Assembly (NCBI RefSeq): GCF_936916975.1
Contig: NZ_CAKZGO010000025.1
Coordinates: 1 to 64,000, forward strand
From: an uncultured Dongia sp.
GTDB taxonomy: Bacteria > Pseudomonadota > Alphaproteobacteria > Dongiales > Dongiaceae
DNA length: 64,000 nt
Direction: 5' to 3'
Under the pieces are notes generated by a model. It searched no databases. It was not told the origin of the DNA and was given only the letters and a program-made list of their open reading frames with translations. Positions 34,752 through 44,668 of this stretch are shown here, in pieces. The position numbers and the translations under genes were made by a program. The stretch's first letter is position 1. Each line of letters starts with the position of its first letter.

Positions 34752-36248
34752 TTAGTGCACCGCCGCATACATGATTTTCTCTTCGCTGGCCTCCTCGACC
34801 GCGAATTCCTCGACAATCCGACCCTGCCTTGCGACCAGGATGCGGTCGGACAGGTTCAGTATCTCCGGCAGATAGGACGAGATCACAACCACTGCCAGGC
34901 CCTTGTCGGCGAGGCCGTTGATGATCTGATGGATTTCAGCGATCGCGCCGACATCAACACCGCGTGTCGGTTCGTCGAAAATGATGACGCGCGGCTCCTG
35001 CACGAGCGCCTTGGCGATCACAACCTTCTGCTGGTTGCCACCCGACAGTTCGAGCACCCGGGCATTGCTGTTGATCGCCCGGATGGAGAGCGCGCCAATC
35101 CACCGCGTGGCGAGGTCACGCATCTCGCGGCGGTTGACGAGCCATGACCGGCTCTTGCTGGCCGCCAGAGCGCCGATATGGATGCTTTCGGCGATCGACA
35201 TCGTTTCGAAAATACCCTCGACCTTGCGATCCTCGGTAACATAGGCAATGCCCTCGCGCACGCCAGGCCGCGGCGTGCGAAAGCGGATGGCCCGACCCAG
35301 AAGGCGGACAATGCCACCATGGAAAAAATTGCGCTTCACAACGCCGGCGACGACCTTGGCCGATTCCGTCCGGCCCGACCCGATCAACCCGAATACGCCG
35401 GTGATCTGTCCCGCATAGACGGAGAATGAGGTGTTGCGCACCATCCTGCCCATCGACAGGTTCTGGACACTGAGCATCTTGCGGCCATAGAACCGAGAGC
35501 GTTGCGCCGGGTCGCGGTTATAGAGCTGATCGGACAGCGTGCGCCCCACCATCGAGCGGATGATCTTGTCGCGGTCGAAATTGGCGGTATCGTCCGTGAT
35601 CACGTGCTGGCCATCGCGCAGCACGGTGATCGTGTCGGAGATCGTGAGGGCTTCTTCCAATGCATGCGAGATGAAGACGATGGCGACGCCCCGCCCCTTC
35701 AAACGCACAATCAGCTCGAAGAAATGATGCTTTTCTTCCGGTGTCAGGGTCGCCGTCGGTTCGTCAAAGATGATGACCCGCGCATTCTTGCGGACAGCGC
35801 GGGCGATCTCGACCATCTGGCGTTGGGCGGCGCCCAGCGTCGAGACGTTGGCGGCCGGATCGACCGGGAAGTTGAGGGACTGAAGGAATTGTTGCGCCCC
35901 GATATAGAGGCCGCGCAGGCGATTGAACGGCTTCTCGTCACCAAGGTAAAGATTCTGCGCCACGGTCAGCGACGGCACCAGGCTGGTTTCCTGGAACACC
36001 ATGGCAATACCGTTGCGCAACGCCTCGCCGGGCGATGAGAATATGGCTGGCTTGCCATCGAGCAGGATTTCGCCACGCGTCGGCATGACCGCGCCGGCGA
36101 TCATCTTTGTCAGCGTCGACTTGCCGGCCCCATTCTCGCCCAGAATGGCGTGGATCCGCCCAGCTTCCAATGTCAGCGATACATCGCTGATCGCCGGCAC
36201 ACCGCGATATTCCTTGGTAACATTCTTGACTTCGATCAGCGCGGTCAT
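34752..36248 (-). CDS. Cassette 3: double ABC ATPase (RbsA/MglA type)
   Basis: 498-residue sugar-type ATPase with two nucleotide-binding domains. First: Walker [11 protein letters not shown], signature region [15 protein letters not shown], Walker [12 protein letters not shown]. Second: degenerate Walker [10 protein letters not shown], then [15 protein letters not shown] and [14 protein letters not shown], the RbsA/MglA pattern. The tail EKIMYAAVH is nearly identical in all three cassette ATPases. Start at 36248 overlaps the stop of the propeller gene (ATGA). It powers the importer encoded at 36245-41696. Confidence 0.93.
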   Translation of the reverse strand: MTALIEVKNVTKEYRGVPAISDVSLTLEAGRIHAILGENGAGKSTLTKMIAGAVMPTRGEILLDGKPAIFSSPGEALRNGIAMVFQETSLVPSLTVAQNLYLGDEKPFNRLRGLYIGAQQFLQSLNFPVDPAANVSTLGAAQRQMVEIARAVRKNARVIIFDEPTATLTPEEKHHFFELIVRLKGRGVAIVFISHALEEALTISDTITVLRDGQHVITDDTANFDRDKIIRSMVGRTLSDQLYNRDPAQRSRFYGRKMLSVQNLSMGRMVRNTSFSVYAGQITGVFGLIGSGRTESAKVVAGVVKRNFFHGGIVRLLGRAIRFRTPRPGVREGIAYVTEDRKVEGIFETMSIAESIHIGALAASKSRSWLVNRREMRDLATRWIGALSIRAINSNARVLELSGGNQQKVVIAKALVQEPRVIIFDEPTRGVDVGAIAEIHQIINGLADKGLAVVVISSYLPEILNLSDRILVARQGRIVEEFAVEEASEEKIMYAAVH

Positions 36249-37348
36249 TTGGCCCGTTCCTGCAAGTTGGATTGCGGAACCGGCAAGGCGCAAATGACGC
36301 CGTTGCCGCGGCTCGCGAACGCAACCTCATTGCCCCATTCGCAGACACTGACGATGCCGTGGCGGTCGCCATCGGCGCGGCTATGAAATGAGCGTACCGG
36401 CGCAAAACTGGCATCGAGTTCCATCGCCAGACCATAGGATCGCGTCGGCGCCCATGGCTTGAAGATGCCGTGGACCTTGACGGCGCCACCCTGCATCGGC
36501 TCCTTGAACGACACGCCGGCGCGCAGCGTGGGTGCGATCCACAGCGATTGCGGCACCTCGCGCATCATACGTGTGCAATAGGCGCGTTCGCGCAGCACGA
36601 ACTCGATCAGCTGGCTTCTGGGCGCAAAAACCGCCAGCCAGGCGCCACCACTCGCCGCCCGCATCAGCCTGCCGGGATAGCCGGGGAGGTCTTCGAGGAT
36701 GACCTCAGGGCGGCCGCGACCACCGGTGGCGGTGACCCGCAAAAGCCGATGACTCCAGCTTTCCGAGACGATCAACGCATCGCCCTCAATCAGAATTCCG
36801 TTCGGATAGGCGAGACGATCGGCGACACAAATCGCCGCTTTGCTGCGCAAATCGATGCGCCAGATCGAGCCAGATGCCCGCATTTCCATAAGATCGCGCT
36901 GCCAGTTCCCCGGCCCATTCTGCGCTGAGCCGATGCAGGCAAAGACAGTATCGGCATCCGCAAAGACCATGGCGGTTATGCATCTGACCGGGCGCCCATC
37001 GAATGTCGCTAATGTCAGGCCATCATATGGGCCACCGATGAACCGCAATCCAATGTCGTCGATCGCAATCGCCAGCGCGCTGTCCCAGGCCGCCAGAGCA
37101 GTGATCTCGCCCTCCAGATGATGGAGGAGAGCGCCTGGGCCGCCGCGCGAGGCGGCTGGGAGGCCAAGGACGTCCGCCCCGCTGGAGAAAACAAGCATCG
37201 TGCCGAGTTTTGCGAGATTGTCCGACGCCGGGGCCGACGCCAGCACATGTGCATGATCCAGCGCCTCATTTGGACGCAGCACACCGTCCATGGACGGCAC
37301 GGTCGCAGCCTGACGCCGAGACAATAGGCGATCGAGAATGCCGCTCAT
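36245..37348 (-). CDS. Cassette 3: stand-alone strictosidine-synthase/SMP-30-like propeller protein
   Basis: 367 residues without a signal peptide, so cytoplasmic. Segments such as LAYPNGILIEG, VSESWSHRLLRV and LPGYPGRLM align it with the fused propeller encoded just upstream, so the two are paralogues. The Asp of the metal motif PDN is replaced (PGR) and no GPED motif is seen; only Asn183 of the SMP-30-type site remains. KPWAPTRSYGLAM and SFHSRADGDRHGI near the C-terminus are shared with the equivalent proteins of cassettes 1 and 2. Overlaps both neighbours by 4 nt. Role unknown; perhaps a binding or regulatory partner. Confidence 0.8.
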   Translation of the reverse strand: MSGILDRLLSRRQAATVPSMDGVLRPNEALDHAHVLASAPASDNLAKLGTMLVFSSGADVLGLPAASRGGPGALLHHLEGEITALAAWDSALAIAIDDIGLRFIGGPYDGLTLATFDGRPVRCITAMVFADADTVFACIGSAQNGPGNWQRDLMEMRASGSIWRIDLRSKAAICVADRLAYPNGILIEGDALIVSESWSHRLLRVTATGGRGRPEVILEDLPGYPGRLMRAASGGAWLAVFAPRSQLIEFVLRERAYCTRMMREVPQSLWIAPTLRAGVSFKEPMQGGAVKVHGIFKPWAPTRSYGLAMELDASFAPVRSFHSRADGDRHGIVSVCEWGNEVAFASRGNGVICALPVPQSNLQERAK

Positions 37349-39543
37349 TTGCCGCCCCAATAGCTCTTCGGCCCAGTCCAGTCGCTGTCGACGCCAGCAA
37401 GCTTAAGCCTGCCGATGCGGTTATTGAAGATGCCGCCGATATAGAGCTGGCCCTTATGTTCGCGCATCGACGTGATCATCGGATGATTGGTGCCGGCCCG
37501 GTCCCACAGGCTTTCGACGATCACACCGCTTTCGTTGAAACGGACGATGCAACCCGTATTAATATTAGGATAGAGCCATTCATCGATCGCCACTTCCTGC
37601 GCCATACGCTTGCGGAAGCCCGGCACGCGGAGCGCCAGATCCAGCGCCGGTGAGCGCATGCCCATCAAGGCCATCCAATAGGTCCCGTCACTGGCACGGT
37701 TGATGTTGTCCGGATAGCCGGGCAAATTGTCGATCACGGTGTCGATCTGGCCCACTTTCGGGCCATCGAACCAGTAGCGCCTGACACGGCACGCCCAGCT
37801 TTCCGAAAACAGGATCGACTTACCGTCGAAACTGAGCGTGATGCCGTTCGGGAAGGTCAGATCGCGGGCGACGGTCCTGGTCGTCTTCTTGGCAGGATCG
37901 TAGCAGACGATCCGGCCACTGCCGCGGCATTCGAGGGCATCGGATGGCCAGGTCGCCATGTCGAAGCGGATCGTGGCCTCGCTGAAGAAGATGCGTCCGT
38001 CCGGGGCGATATCGCAATCGTCCGTGAGCCGCAGGCGGGAATCATCGATGATCGAGAAAGGCGACCTGTTTGTTTCGTCGGTCAGTTTCTCGACCGAGGC
38101 GTCGTGGCGAACGCGATAGAGACCCATACCGCCGACACACACCACGATGTTGTCGTCGCGATCGATCGCCATGCCGAGCGGATGCCCGCCGATATGCGCG
38201 AAGATGCGGGCCTGCTGGTGATCCGGTCCGTCGAATCGCATGATGTTACCGAGCCGGTCACCGCAATAGAGATTGCCGGCGCTGTCGAACACCACGTCCT
38301 CGGGTCCATCGACCTGATTGAGACCGATCACCTCGACATCATGCAGGCGATCGTTGGCCGCATAGGGTGACGCGGAGCCGGCATCGGTTGATGGCGAGGG
38401 CGGTAGCTCAAAATAGGTCGGCGAGATATAGACACGCGCCAGGATCTTGTCCCGGTTCTTGACCCAGCGCACATCGAAGCCGATGGCGGCAAGCAGGATC
38501 AGGCCGAGCACAAGCTGGCCGGCGCCACTCTGCAGGCCGAGCTGGACGACAGCAAGATTGATGATCTGCACGATCATGGCGCCGATGACGGCTTTGACGA
38601 CCGACCCGCGTCCACCCCCCAGGCTGATGCCACCGACGATCACGGCCGTCAGCGCCAGGACTTCCAATCCGACCCCGGGATAGGAACCGCCATTGCCAAG
38701 ACGTGCTGCATAGAAGAATGCCGAGACACCGCAGAATGCGCCGCAGATCACATATGTGCTGCACACCGTCCGCCGCAAGGAGATGCCGGCATTGTGGGCG
38801 GAACGCCGTGACCCGCCCACCGCCATCACATGCCAGCCAAAACGGGTGCGGCTGATGACAATATGCATGCCGATCGCCGCAACGATGAAGAGGATGAGGC
38901 TGCTGGGAATGCCGAATAGATCGCCACCACCCATGAAGTCCCATACTGCGTTGTCGTAGTAGCCGGCTGAAATGACCAACGCGTATTTCAGGAGCAGAGT
39001 GTCGACCAGTGCCCGCAAACCGATCAGCATGACCAGAGTGGTGAGGAAGGCGCGCAGCCTGAGGACGCCGATCAGAAGCCCATTGATCAATCCGACAAAC
39101 GAGCAGGTGAAGACGACCGCGACGAATACGATTTCGACCGGGAGATTGAACACATTCGTCAGAGCGAGGGCCAGCAGATTGCCAAGCGCAAAGTTGGATC
39201 CGACGCTGAGGTCGATGCCGCCGCCGAGTACGACAAACATCATGCCCAGGACGACGAAGCCAAGCTCGCCGATCTGGCGCGCGCCGTCCGATACGTTCGC
39301 TGGCAGGAAGAAGTTCGGGACGATGCTGCCAAAGACGGCGACGATCAAGACCAGGATGACGGCCGGCACGACATTATCGATCCAGTTCTTGGACAGAACC
39401 TCGCCGATCATATGGGTCGGTATCCAACGGTGGCGAAACCGGACAAGCCTGTCCGACAGGCTACCGCTGGATATATTCGACTGTGCGTTCATCGACGCAT
39501 TGGTATTGCCACCCGACATTCCGAAAGCCCGTCTCTTGATCAC
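37345..39543 (-). CDS. Cassette 3: ABC permease fused to a strictosidine-synthase/SMP-30-like propeller
   Basis: 732 residues. Residues about 50-365 are an RbsC-type sugar permease (GGGIDLSVGS near 108-116, GLINGLLIGVLRLRAFLTTL, GGISLGGGRGSV). Residues about 395-732 form a six-bladed propeller of the strictosidine-synthase/SMP-30 superfamily. The lactonase-type metal residues are present: Glu415 in GPED, Asn566 in FPNG and Asp612 in GYPDN. RbsC-type permeases usually end in the cytoplasm, so the propeller should face inward. GTG at 39543 is the longest start; ATGs at 39519 or 39492 would fit better with the shorter cassette 1 and 2 versions. Coupled by ATGA to the next gene. Confidence 0.9.
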   Translation of the reverse strand: MIKRRAFGMSGGNTNASMNAQSNISSGSLSDRLVRFRHRWIPTHMIGEVLSKNWIDNVVPAVILVLIVAVFGSIVPNFFLPANVSDGARQIGELGFVVLGMMFVVLGGGIDLSVGSNFALGNLLALALTNVFNLPVEIVFVAVVFTCSFVGLINGLLIGVLRLRAFLTTLVMLIGLRALVDTLLLKYALVISAGYYDNAVWDFMGGGDLFGIPSSLILFIVAAIGMHIVISRTRFGWHVMAVGGSRRSAHNAGISLRRTVCSTYVICGAFCGVSAFFYAARLGNGGSYPGVGLEVLALTAVIVGGISLGGGRGSVVKAVIGAMIVQIINLAVVQLGLQSGAGQLVLGLILLAAIGFDVRWVKNRDKILARVYISPTYFELPPSPSTDAGSASPYAANDRLHDVEVIGLNQVDGPEDVVFDSAGNLYCGDRLGNIMRFDGPDHQQARIFAHIGGHPLGMAIDRDDNIVVCVGGMGLYRVRHDASVEKLTDETNRSPFSIIDDSRLRLTDDCDIAPDGRIFFSEATIRFDMATWPSDALECRGSGRIVCYDPAKKTTRTVARDLTFPNGITLSFDGKSILFSESWACRVRRYWFDGPKVGQIDTVIDNLPGYPDNINRASDGTYWMALMGMRSPALDLALRVPGFRKRMAQEVAIDEWLYPNINTGCIVRFNESGVIVESLWDRAGTNHPMITSMREHKGQLYIGGIFNNRIGRLKLAGVDSDWTGPKSYWGGK

Positions 39544-39558
39544 GTATCTGAAAATAGA

Positions 39559-39585
39559 GAAGCCGGCGCCCCGCGCGCCGGCTTC
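39559..39585 (-). terminator. Intercistronic hairpin between binding protein and fused permease (cassette 3)
   Basis: An 11-bp perfect GC-rich stem (39559-39569 with 39575-39585) and 5-nt loop in the 59-bp gap. On the leftward transcript it is followed by a short U-containing stretch (TCTATTTTC). It probably attenuates transcription or protects the binding-protein mRNA so that this subunit is made in excess. Cassettes 1 and 2 lack it. Confidence 0.65.
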
Positions 39586-39602
39586 CTGACAACAGCAATA
39601 AC

Positions 39603-40652
39603 TTACTTGAAGTCATCCATCGTCCAGCAGGACGACGGCGTCAGATTTTCCTTCGTCAGCAACTGCATGGTGGTCGGCAGACTGAAGGTCTTCATGTCCG
39701 CTGGAAGATCCGATTGCAGGAGGATCTTGATCACCGTGTTGATGTCGTGCGCCATCGTGCGAACGTCATAGTTCATATAGGCGGCATAGGTCCCGTCATT
39801 GAGCTTGTCGCAGGCCGCTTCCTTTGCGCCGCCACCGGAGGTGACGACATAGACGGGGTCTTTCAGATTGGCTTCCTTGACGGCTGCACCAGCTCCGATA
39901 TCCATGCCGTCCCAGAACCCGATGACGCCGCAGAGATCGGGATTCTGTTGCAACACGGTCTGGGTGATTTCATGCGCTTTGCCCGCGTCCCAATTGGCCG
40001 ATTGGTTGGAGACGACCTGAATTTCGGGATGTTGGGCGAAGACGTCCATGACACCCTTCAACTGATAGGCGCTGGCTGCCGAAGTCAGGATACCCTGAAC
40101 GATCGACACTTTGCCGGACCGGCCCGTGCCGGCGCCGCATTTGGAGACAATATACTTCGCCTCTTCCGCGCCGTTCAGCTGCCAATCTTCGCCGATATAA
40201 TGCGTGGGAAAGACGGATTTCAGGTTCACCGCGACGAGATGGATACCGGCCGCCTGGGCTTTCTTCAGGATCTTGGCATAAGACTGCAGATCCGGATTCA
40301 TATAGACGATGATGTCAGGTTTCTCATTGATCAGCTGACTCATTGCCTGCGATCCGACATCCGTGTTCCAGTTCGGATCGCGCACAATGATCTTGTAGCC
40401 AAGCTCGTCCGCCTGCTTCTGCATACCGGCAAGCCAGCCTTTGGCAAGATCGAAGCTCATCGAAAAGGGTACGTAGCCGATCGTCTTGCCCTTGAACGCC
40501 TCGAGATACGGCGCCAGCGTCGGATCATCAAGACCATCGGCATGCGCTGGCTTTGCGGGCAGCATAGCGGTGAGGCCCATGACGGCGCCAACGACGCCGA
40601 CCGCAAGTGTACGGCGACAGAAGTGGCCCAGTTTGATATTGGCGAATGACAT
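39603..40652 (-). CDS. Cassette 3: periplasmic sugar-type binding protein
   Basis: 349 residues with a signal peptide (LAVGVVGAVMGLTAMLPAKPAHA) and an RbsB-like fold: FKGKTIGYVPFSMSFDLAKG, GYKIIVRDPNWNTD, INEKPDIIVYMNPD. Four cysteines are conserved with the other two cassette proteins (SKCGAG, DLCGVIG, ACDKL, SSCWTMDDFK), which suggests two disulfides. The SD GGAGG stands 8 nt before the ATG. It is the most divergent of the three, so its ligand probably differs from those of cassettes 1 and 2. Confidence 0.9.
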   Translation of the reverse strand: MSFANIKLGHFCRRTLAVGVVGAVMGLTAMLPAKPAHADGLDDPTLAPYLEAFKGKTIGYVPFSMSFDLAKGWLAGMQKQADELGYKIIVRDPNWNTDVGSQAMSQLINEKPDIIVYMNPDLQSYAKILKKAQAAGIHLVAVNLKSVFPTHYIGEDWQLNGAEEAKYIVSKCGAGTGRSGKVSIVQGILTSAASAYQLKGVMDVFAQHPEIQVVSNQSANWDAGKAHEITQTVLQQNPDLCGVIGFWDGMDIGAGAAVKEANLKDPVYVVTSGGGAKEAACDKLNDGTYAAYMNYDVRTMAHDINTVIKILLQSDLPADMKTFSLPTTMQLLTKENLTPSSCWTMDDFK

Positions 40653-40718
40653 TATAGTTCCTCCTGAGTGTTGCTGTGGATTCTTGTGTCCATAGTCTGC
40701 GAATTCTTACCGGGCTTG

Positions 40719-41696
40719 TTAAATGTCCCCGTGCTGTGAGGTCTGTTCGTCGCGAGGATTGATCATCGTGTCGATCACGATCGCGGCGAGAAGGATCACG
40801 CTCTTGATGGCATTCTGCATGGTGTACTGAACGTCCATGATCGTCATGCCGTTGAGGAATGTGCCGATCAGCAACGTGCCAACGACGACGTTGCGGACGC
40901 TGCCCCGCCCCCCAGTCAGTCCGACGCCGCCCAGCACGACAACGAGAATGACGTCGTAGATTAGAAGCGTGTCGGAGATGCGCGTGTTCATACTGCTGAT
41001 CGTCATCGCCTGGGTGAGGCCGGCGATGAACGCAATGATGCTTGTCAGCATGTATTGGCCGACAAGCACATGACGTACCGGCACGCCGGTGACACGCGCG
41101 GTGCTGTAATTGTCACCGACGGCGTAGGTAAACCGGCCGAACTTGGTGAAGTGCAGAACAAAAGCGATGATCGCCGCGACAACGCCGAACACGATGACCG
41201 GCATGGGAATGCCAAGCAGCCGTCCTTGGCCAAGTTCCACGAGGCGGCCGACGGCCGGTGTCACATAGACAAGATCAGAATGGATGAGCTGGAAGCGCCC
41301 GAAACCGTAAACGCAGGCGCCCGTCGCGAGTGTTGCGAAGAGCGGCGGGATTTCAGCATAGGCGATCAGAAGACCATTGATCAAGCCGACCAGCAACGCC
41401 CCGGCGATCCCAATGGCGAGCGCCAAGGGCAGATTCATGCCTTCGCCATTCAGCTGCAGCGCCCAGGCCACCGAGAGCGCCATGGTTGCCACCATCGACA
41501 GATCGATGCCACGCCCGATGACCACGATGCACATGCCCGCCCCGAGAATGCCGAGCACCGACACGCCCTGCATCAGCAACACCAGGTTGCTCGCGTTGAG
41601 GAACCCTTTGAGGAGTACGGAAAAGATCGTGAAGATCAACACGAACAGGAGAAATACAACCATCTCCTGATTGAGGTTTTTGACGATCGATTTCAT
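40719..41696 (-). CDS. Cassette 3: unfused ABC permease (RbsC type)
   Basis: 325 residues, about ten hydrophobic segments, with VIGRGIDLSMVATMALSVAW, GLINGLLIAYAEIPPLFATL and LGGVGLTGGRGSVRNVV. It would pair with the permease half of the fused protein to form the channel. First gene of cassette 3; the 354-bp gap upstream should carry the promoter. It ends NPRDEQTSQHGDI, a tail shared with the cassette 1 and 2 permeases. Confidence 0.92.
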   Translation of the reverse strand: MKSIVKNLNQEMVVFLLFVLIFTIFSVLLKGFLNASNLVLLMQGVSVLGILGAGMCIVVIGRGIDLSMVATMALSVAWALQLNGEGMNLPLALAIGIAGALLVGLINGLLIAYAEIPPLFATLATGACVYGFGRFQLIHSDLVYVTPAVGRLVELGQGRLLGIPMPVIVFGVVAAIIAFVLHFTKFGRFTYAVGDNYSTARVTGVPVRHVLVGQYMLTSIIAFIAGLTQAMTISSMNTRISDTLLIYDVILVVVLGGVGLTGGRGSVRNVVVGTLLIGTFLNGMTIMDVQYTMQNAIKSVILLAAIVIDTMINPRDEQTSQHGDI

Positions 41697-42050
41697 AGGG
41701 GCTTCAATACCGACCGCAAGATCGTGGCGAGGCGGGCATTTCTACCGCAAGGCAAGATCCTCGACATCGCGCAACGTCCAGCAAGATTCTGTTGGTCAAC
41801 GCCCATTGGCCCCCCGATTTATTTTCCCGGCCGTCTTACGCGGCGCTTTAGTTTGGCATCAGGAACAAACCAAAAATGGTTTTTCGCGGGCCAACTGCAT
41901 TATGGTCGTTTCCAGGGAGGCCGCGGGATGAAAATCTGCTCTTGGCGCGCATACCAGTTATACCGACTTGATCTAACTGCGCATTATCAATGAGTTTCCG
42001 TGAGCGTCCTGTTCAGCGAGCTCGATGACGGCATGGGACGCAAGGTGGCG
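41697..42050. other. Intergenic region between cassettes 2 and 3
   Basis: 354 bp between the stop of the cassette 2 ATPase and the start of the cassette 3 permease. No gene is convincing. A small inverted repeat (AACCA-AAAA-TGGTT near 41869) is present. The region is the likely promoter and control region of cassette 3 and the end of the cassette 2 transcript; no strong terminator is evident. Confidence 0.5.
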
Positions 42051-43550
42051 TTAATGCACGGCGGCGTACATAATTCGCTGCTCGGTCGCCGTTCTGCTAT
42101 CCATTTCCTCGACAATCCGACCTTGGCGCGCGACGAGAATGCGATCTGAGAGTGCCAGGATTTCCGGCAAGTAGGACGAGATCACGATGACGGCGATTCC
42201 GGTGTTGGCGAGTTCATTGATGAAGCGATGAATTTCAACAATGGAGCCGACATCGACGCCGCGCGTCGGCTCATCGAAGATGATCATCTTCGGTTTCTGG
42301 ACTGCGGACTTCGCAATCACGACTTTTTGTTGATTGCCACCGGAGAGCTCAATTACCTTTGCGTCCGGGTCAATGGCCTTGATCGCCAACCGATCGGTCC
42401 ATTGTTTGGCGAGCTGCCGGGCTTCCGCGAGCGAAACCACCGAGAACGGATTGACACCGATTGCTAAGGTGCCGAGCTGAATGTTCTCCGAAATTGACAT
42501 GGTCTCGAAGAATCCTTCGACTTTGCGATCCTCGGTCACATAGACGATGCCGTCGATGACTGCAGGCCGCGGCGTCCGGTACCGGACCTGCTTCTCATAG
42601 AAACGAATTGTTCCCCCGTGAAAAAAGTCCCGCTTCAAGACACCGCTGACAATCTTCATGGTTTCGGTGCGCCCGGAGCCGACCAGCCCGAACAACCCAG
42701 TGATCTGGCCCGCGAACACGGAGAAGGAGGTGTTGCGGACCACGGTACCCATCGAGAGGTTCTGGATACTCAGGACCTTCTCGCCATAGCCACGCGGCAC
42801 GCGGTTCTTGGCCTCGGCGCCGTAGAGCTCTCCAGATAGGCTGCGCCCAACCATCGCCTGGATGATCCGGTCGCGGTCAAAATTACTCGTCAGGTCGCTG
42901 GCTGCGACCTTTCCATCGCGCAACACGGTAATACGGTCGGACAGCTCAAGGGCCTCTTCAAGCGCATGACTGATGAAGATGATGGAAATGCCATCGCGCT
43001 TCAGGCGCCGGATCAGGTTAAAAAAATGAAACTTTTCCTCCGGTGTCAACGTCGCCGTCGGCTCGTCGAAAATCATCAGCCGCGCCTTGTGATGGACGGC
43101 GCGCGCGATTTCCACCATCTGCTTCTTGCCGGCCCCGAGCGACGACACCAAAGCCATCGGGTCGACGTAGAAGTTCAACGAGAGCAGGAACCGCTGCGCC
43201 TGGATATAAAGGCCGCGCAGACGGTTGAACAATTTCTCGTCGCCGAGATAGATATTCTGTGCCACCGTCATCGCGGGAACGAGATTGGTCTCCTGGAATA
43301 CCATGGCGATGCCCTGGCGCAAGGCGTCCGCCGGCGACGCCAGCAGGGCCGGCTTGCCATCGAACAGCAACTCGCCGGCGCTCAGCTGATAGACACCCGC
43401 CAGTATCTTGGTCAGCGTAGACTTGCCCGCGCCGTTCTCACCGAGAATGGCGTGGATCTCGCCATATTCCAGCGTGAAATCCACGTCCTTGATCGCCGGC
43501 ACGCCGCGAAAATCCTTGGTCGCCTTCTTCAGCTCCAACAGGATGGTCAT
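42051..43550 (-). CDS. Cassette 2: double ABC ATPase (RbsA/MglA type)
   Basis: 499 residues, same architecture as the cassette 3 ATPase: [25 protein letters not shown] and [11 protein letters not shown] in the first domain, [25 protein letters not shown] and [14 protein letters not shown] in the second. Ends EQRIMYAAVH. Start overlaps the cassette 2 propeller stop (ATGA). Similar across its length to the cassette 1 ATPase but with many substitutions, so this is an old duplication, not an assembly copy. Confidence 0.93.
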   Translation of the reverse strand: MTILLELKKATKDFRGVPAIKDVDFTLEYGEIHAILGENGAGKSTLTKILAGVYQLSAGELLFDGKPALLASPADALRQGIAMVFQETNLVPAMTVAQNIYLGDEKLFNRLRGLYIQAQRFLLSLNFYVDPMALVSSLGAGKKQMVEIARAVHHKARLMIFDEPTATLTPEEKFHFFNLIRRLKRDGISIIFISHALEEALELSDRITVLRDGKVAASDLTSNFDRDRIIQAMVGRSLSGELYGAEAKNRVPRGYGEKVLSIQNLSMGTVVRNTSFSVFAGQITGLFGLVGSGRTETMKIVSGVLKRDFFHGGTIRFYEKQVRYRTPRPAVIDGIVYVTEDRKVEGFFETMSISENIQLGTLAIGVNPFSVVSLAEARQLAKQWTDRLAIKAIDPDAKVIELSGGNQQKVVIAKSAVQKPKMIIFDEPTRGVDVGSIVEIHRFINELANTGIAVIVISSYLPEILALSDRILVARQGRIVEEMDSRTATEQRIMYAAVH

Positions 43551-44668
43551 TGGCCCAATATCTCCAATCGAGTATCCAGTGCCACAACCACGCCAGAACC
43601 CTTTGCCCCGACGAAGAGGCTGCCGCCCTGCTCGGCCAGCGACGTCACCCCATGAATACGGCCATCGGCGCGGCTGTGAAAGCTGGTGAGTGGCCGCATC
43701 AGTCGATCACACCGCACGACCAGTCCATAGGACCAGCTTGGTGACCAGGGCTTCAGCATATTGAGCTTCTTGCGGGCGCCACCCTGAATTGGCTCAAGGA
43801 AGCTCGCCCCGGTAGCAAGGGCCGGCGCGATCCAATAAGCCGGATCAATATCGGCAACCATGCGCCGCCGATAGGCATCCTCACTCAGGACGAACTCGAC
43901 CAACTGGTTTCGAGGGGCAAAAAGGGCCAGCCAGTAACCGTCATCCGCAGGTACGATCCGTGCTGGATAGGCAGGAAGATCGGCGAGCAACACGCGGGAT
44001 GGCTTTGCGGAACCCGGATCGATCGCGATCACACGATGACGCCAGGCTTCGGTCACGACCAGGCTTCCGTCTGGGGCGGAAGCCAGACCGTACGGAAAGG
44101 CGAGGTTCCGCGTCAACGGCACTGCCTGCTGGTCCTTGGCGGCGAGGGACAGGCGCCAGATACTGCCGCTGCTTCCGCGCGTCATCAAGTCGCGCTTCCA
44201 GTCCACGACCAGATTGTCAGCTGACCCCACCGCCACAACCAGCGTATCGGGATCCAGAAACAAAGCTGCCGTCGGCGCTCGCAACAACTCGCCGTTCGGC
44301 GTGCTGATCTGACGCCCATCGTGGCGGCCGCCCTCCACCACAATGCCTTGGCCATCGACGCCGATCGCAAGCCCTTGGGCGCCGTCACTGGCGAGGCAGG
44401 TCACATCCGCCGAGAACGAGCGCAGGTGGGTCATCGTGAGTGCCGGAGAAGCACCATCGACCGCGAGGCGCATAACGTCGCCGCCATGCGAGCATATCAA
44501 TCCGTCCCCGGTCGCGAGCAAATTGTCGACATCGGGGAGATGCAGCGCGACCGGCGCCGCGTCTAGCGCCATGTTTGGCTTCAGCGGGCCGTCCATCATC
44601 GGAACGGCGCTGCCGGTCTCGTCGAAGCCGCGGAAATCCGCATAGATCTTTTTCAGGGCATGAATCAC
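43547..44668 (-). CDS. Cassette 2: stand-alone strictosidine-synthase/SMP-30-like propeller protein
   Basis: 373 residues, no signal peptide. LAFPYGLASAPDG, VVTEAWRHRVIAI and LPAYPARIV align with the fused propeller, but the metal-site Asn (PNG) is Tyr (PYG) and the Asp (PDN) is Ala (PAR). It is thus unlikely to be a metal-dependent hydrolase of the usual kind. It shares KPWSPSWSYGL and SFHSRADGRIHGVTS with its counterparts. Coupled by ATGA overlaps to the fused permease before it and the ATPase after it. Confidence 0.8.
   Translation of the reverse strand: MIHALKKIYADFRGFDETGSAVPMMDGPLKPNMALDAAPVALHLPDVDNLLATGDGLICSHGGDVMRLAVDGASPALTMTHLRSFSADVTCLASDGAQGLAIGVDGQGIVVEGGRHDGRQISTPNGELLRAPTAALFLDPDTLVVAVGSADNLVVDWKRDLMTRGSSGSIWRLSLAAKDQQAVPLTRNLAFPYGLASAPDGSLVVTEAWRHRVIAIDPGSAKPSRVLLADLPAYPARIVPADDGYWLALFAPRNQLVEFVLSEDAYRRRMVADIDPAYWIAPALATGASFLEPIQGGARKKLNMLKPWSPSWSYGLVVRCDRLMRPLTSFHSRADGRIHGVTSLAEQGGSLFVGAKGSGVVVALDTRLEILGQ

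Noticed and set aside
39714-40649. 311-codon rightward open frame opposite the cassette 3 binding protein
   Set aside because: The minus strand has a signal peptide, ribosome site and family motifs; the plus-strand frame is a shadow.
41055-41993. Long rightward open frame over the cassette 3 permease and its upstream gap
   Set aside because: Very rich in Asp/His/Gln/Arg, opposite a clear permease; no ribosome site.
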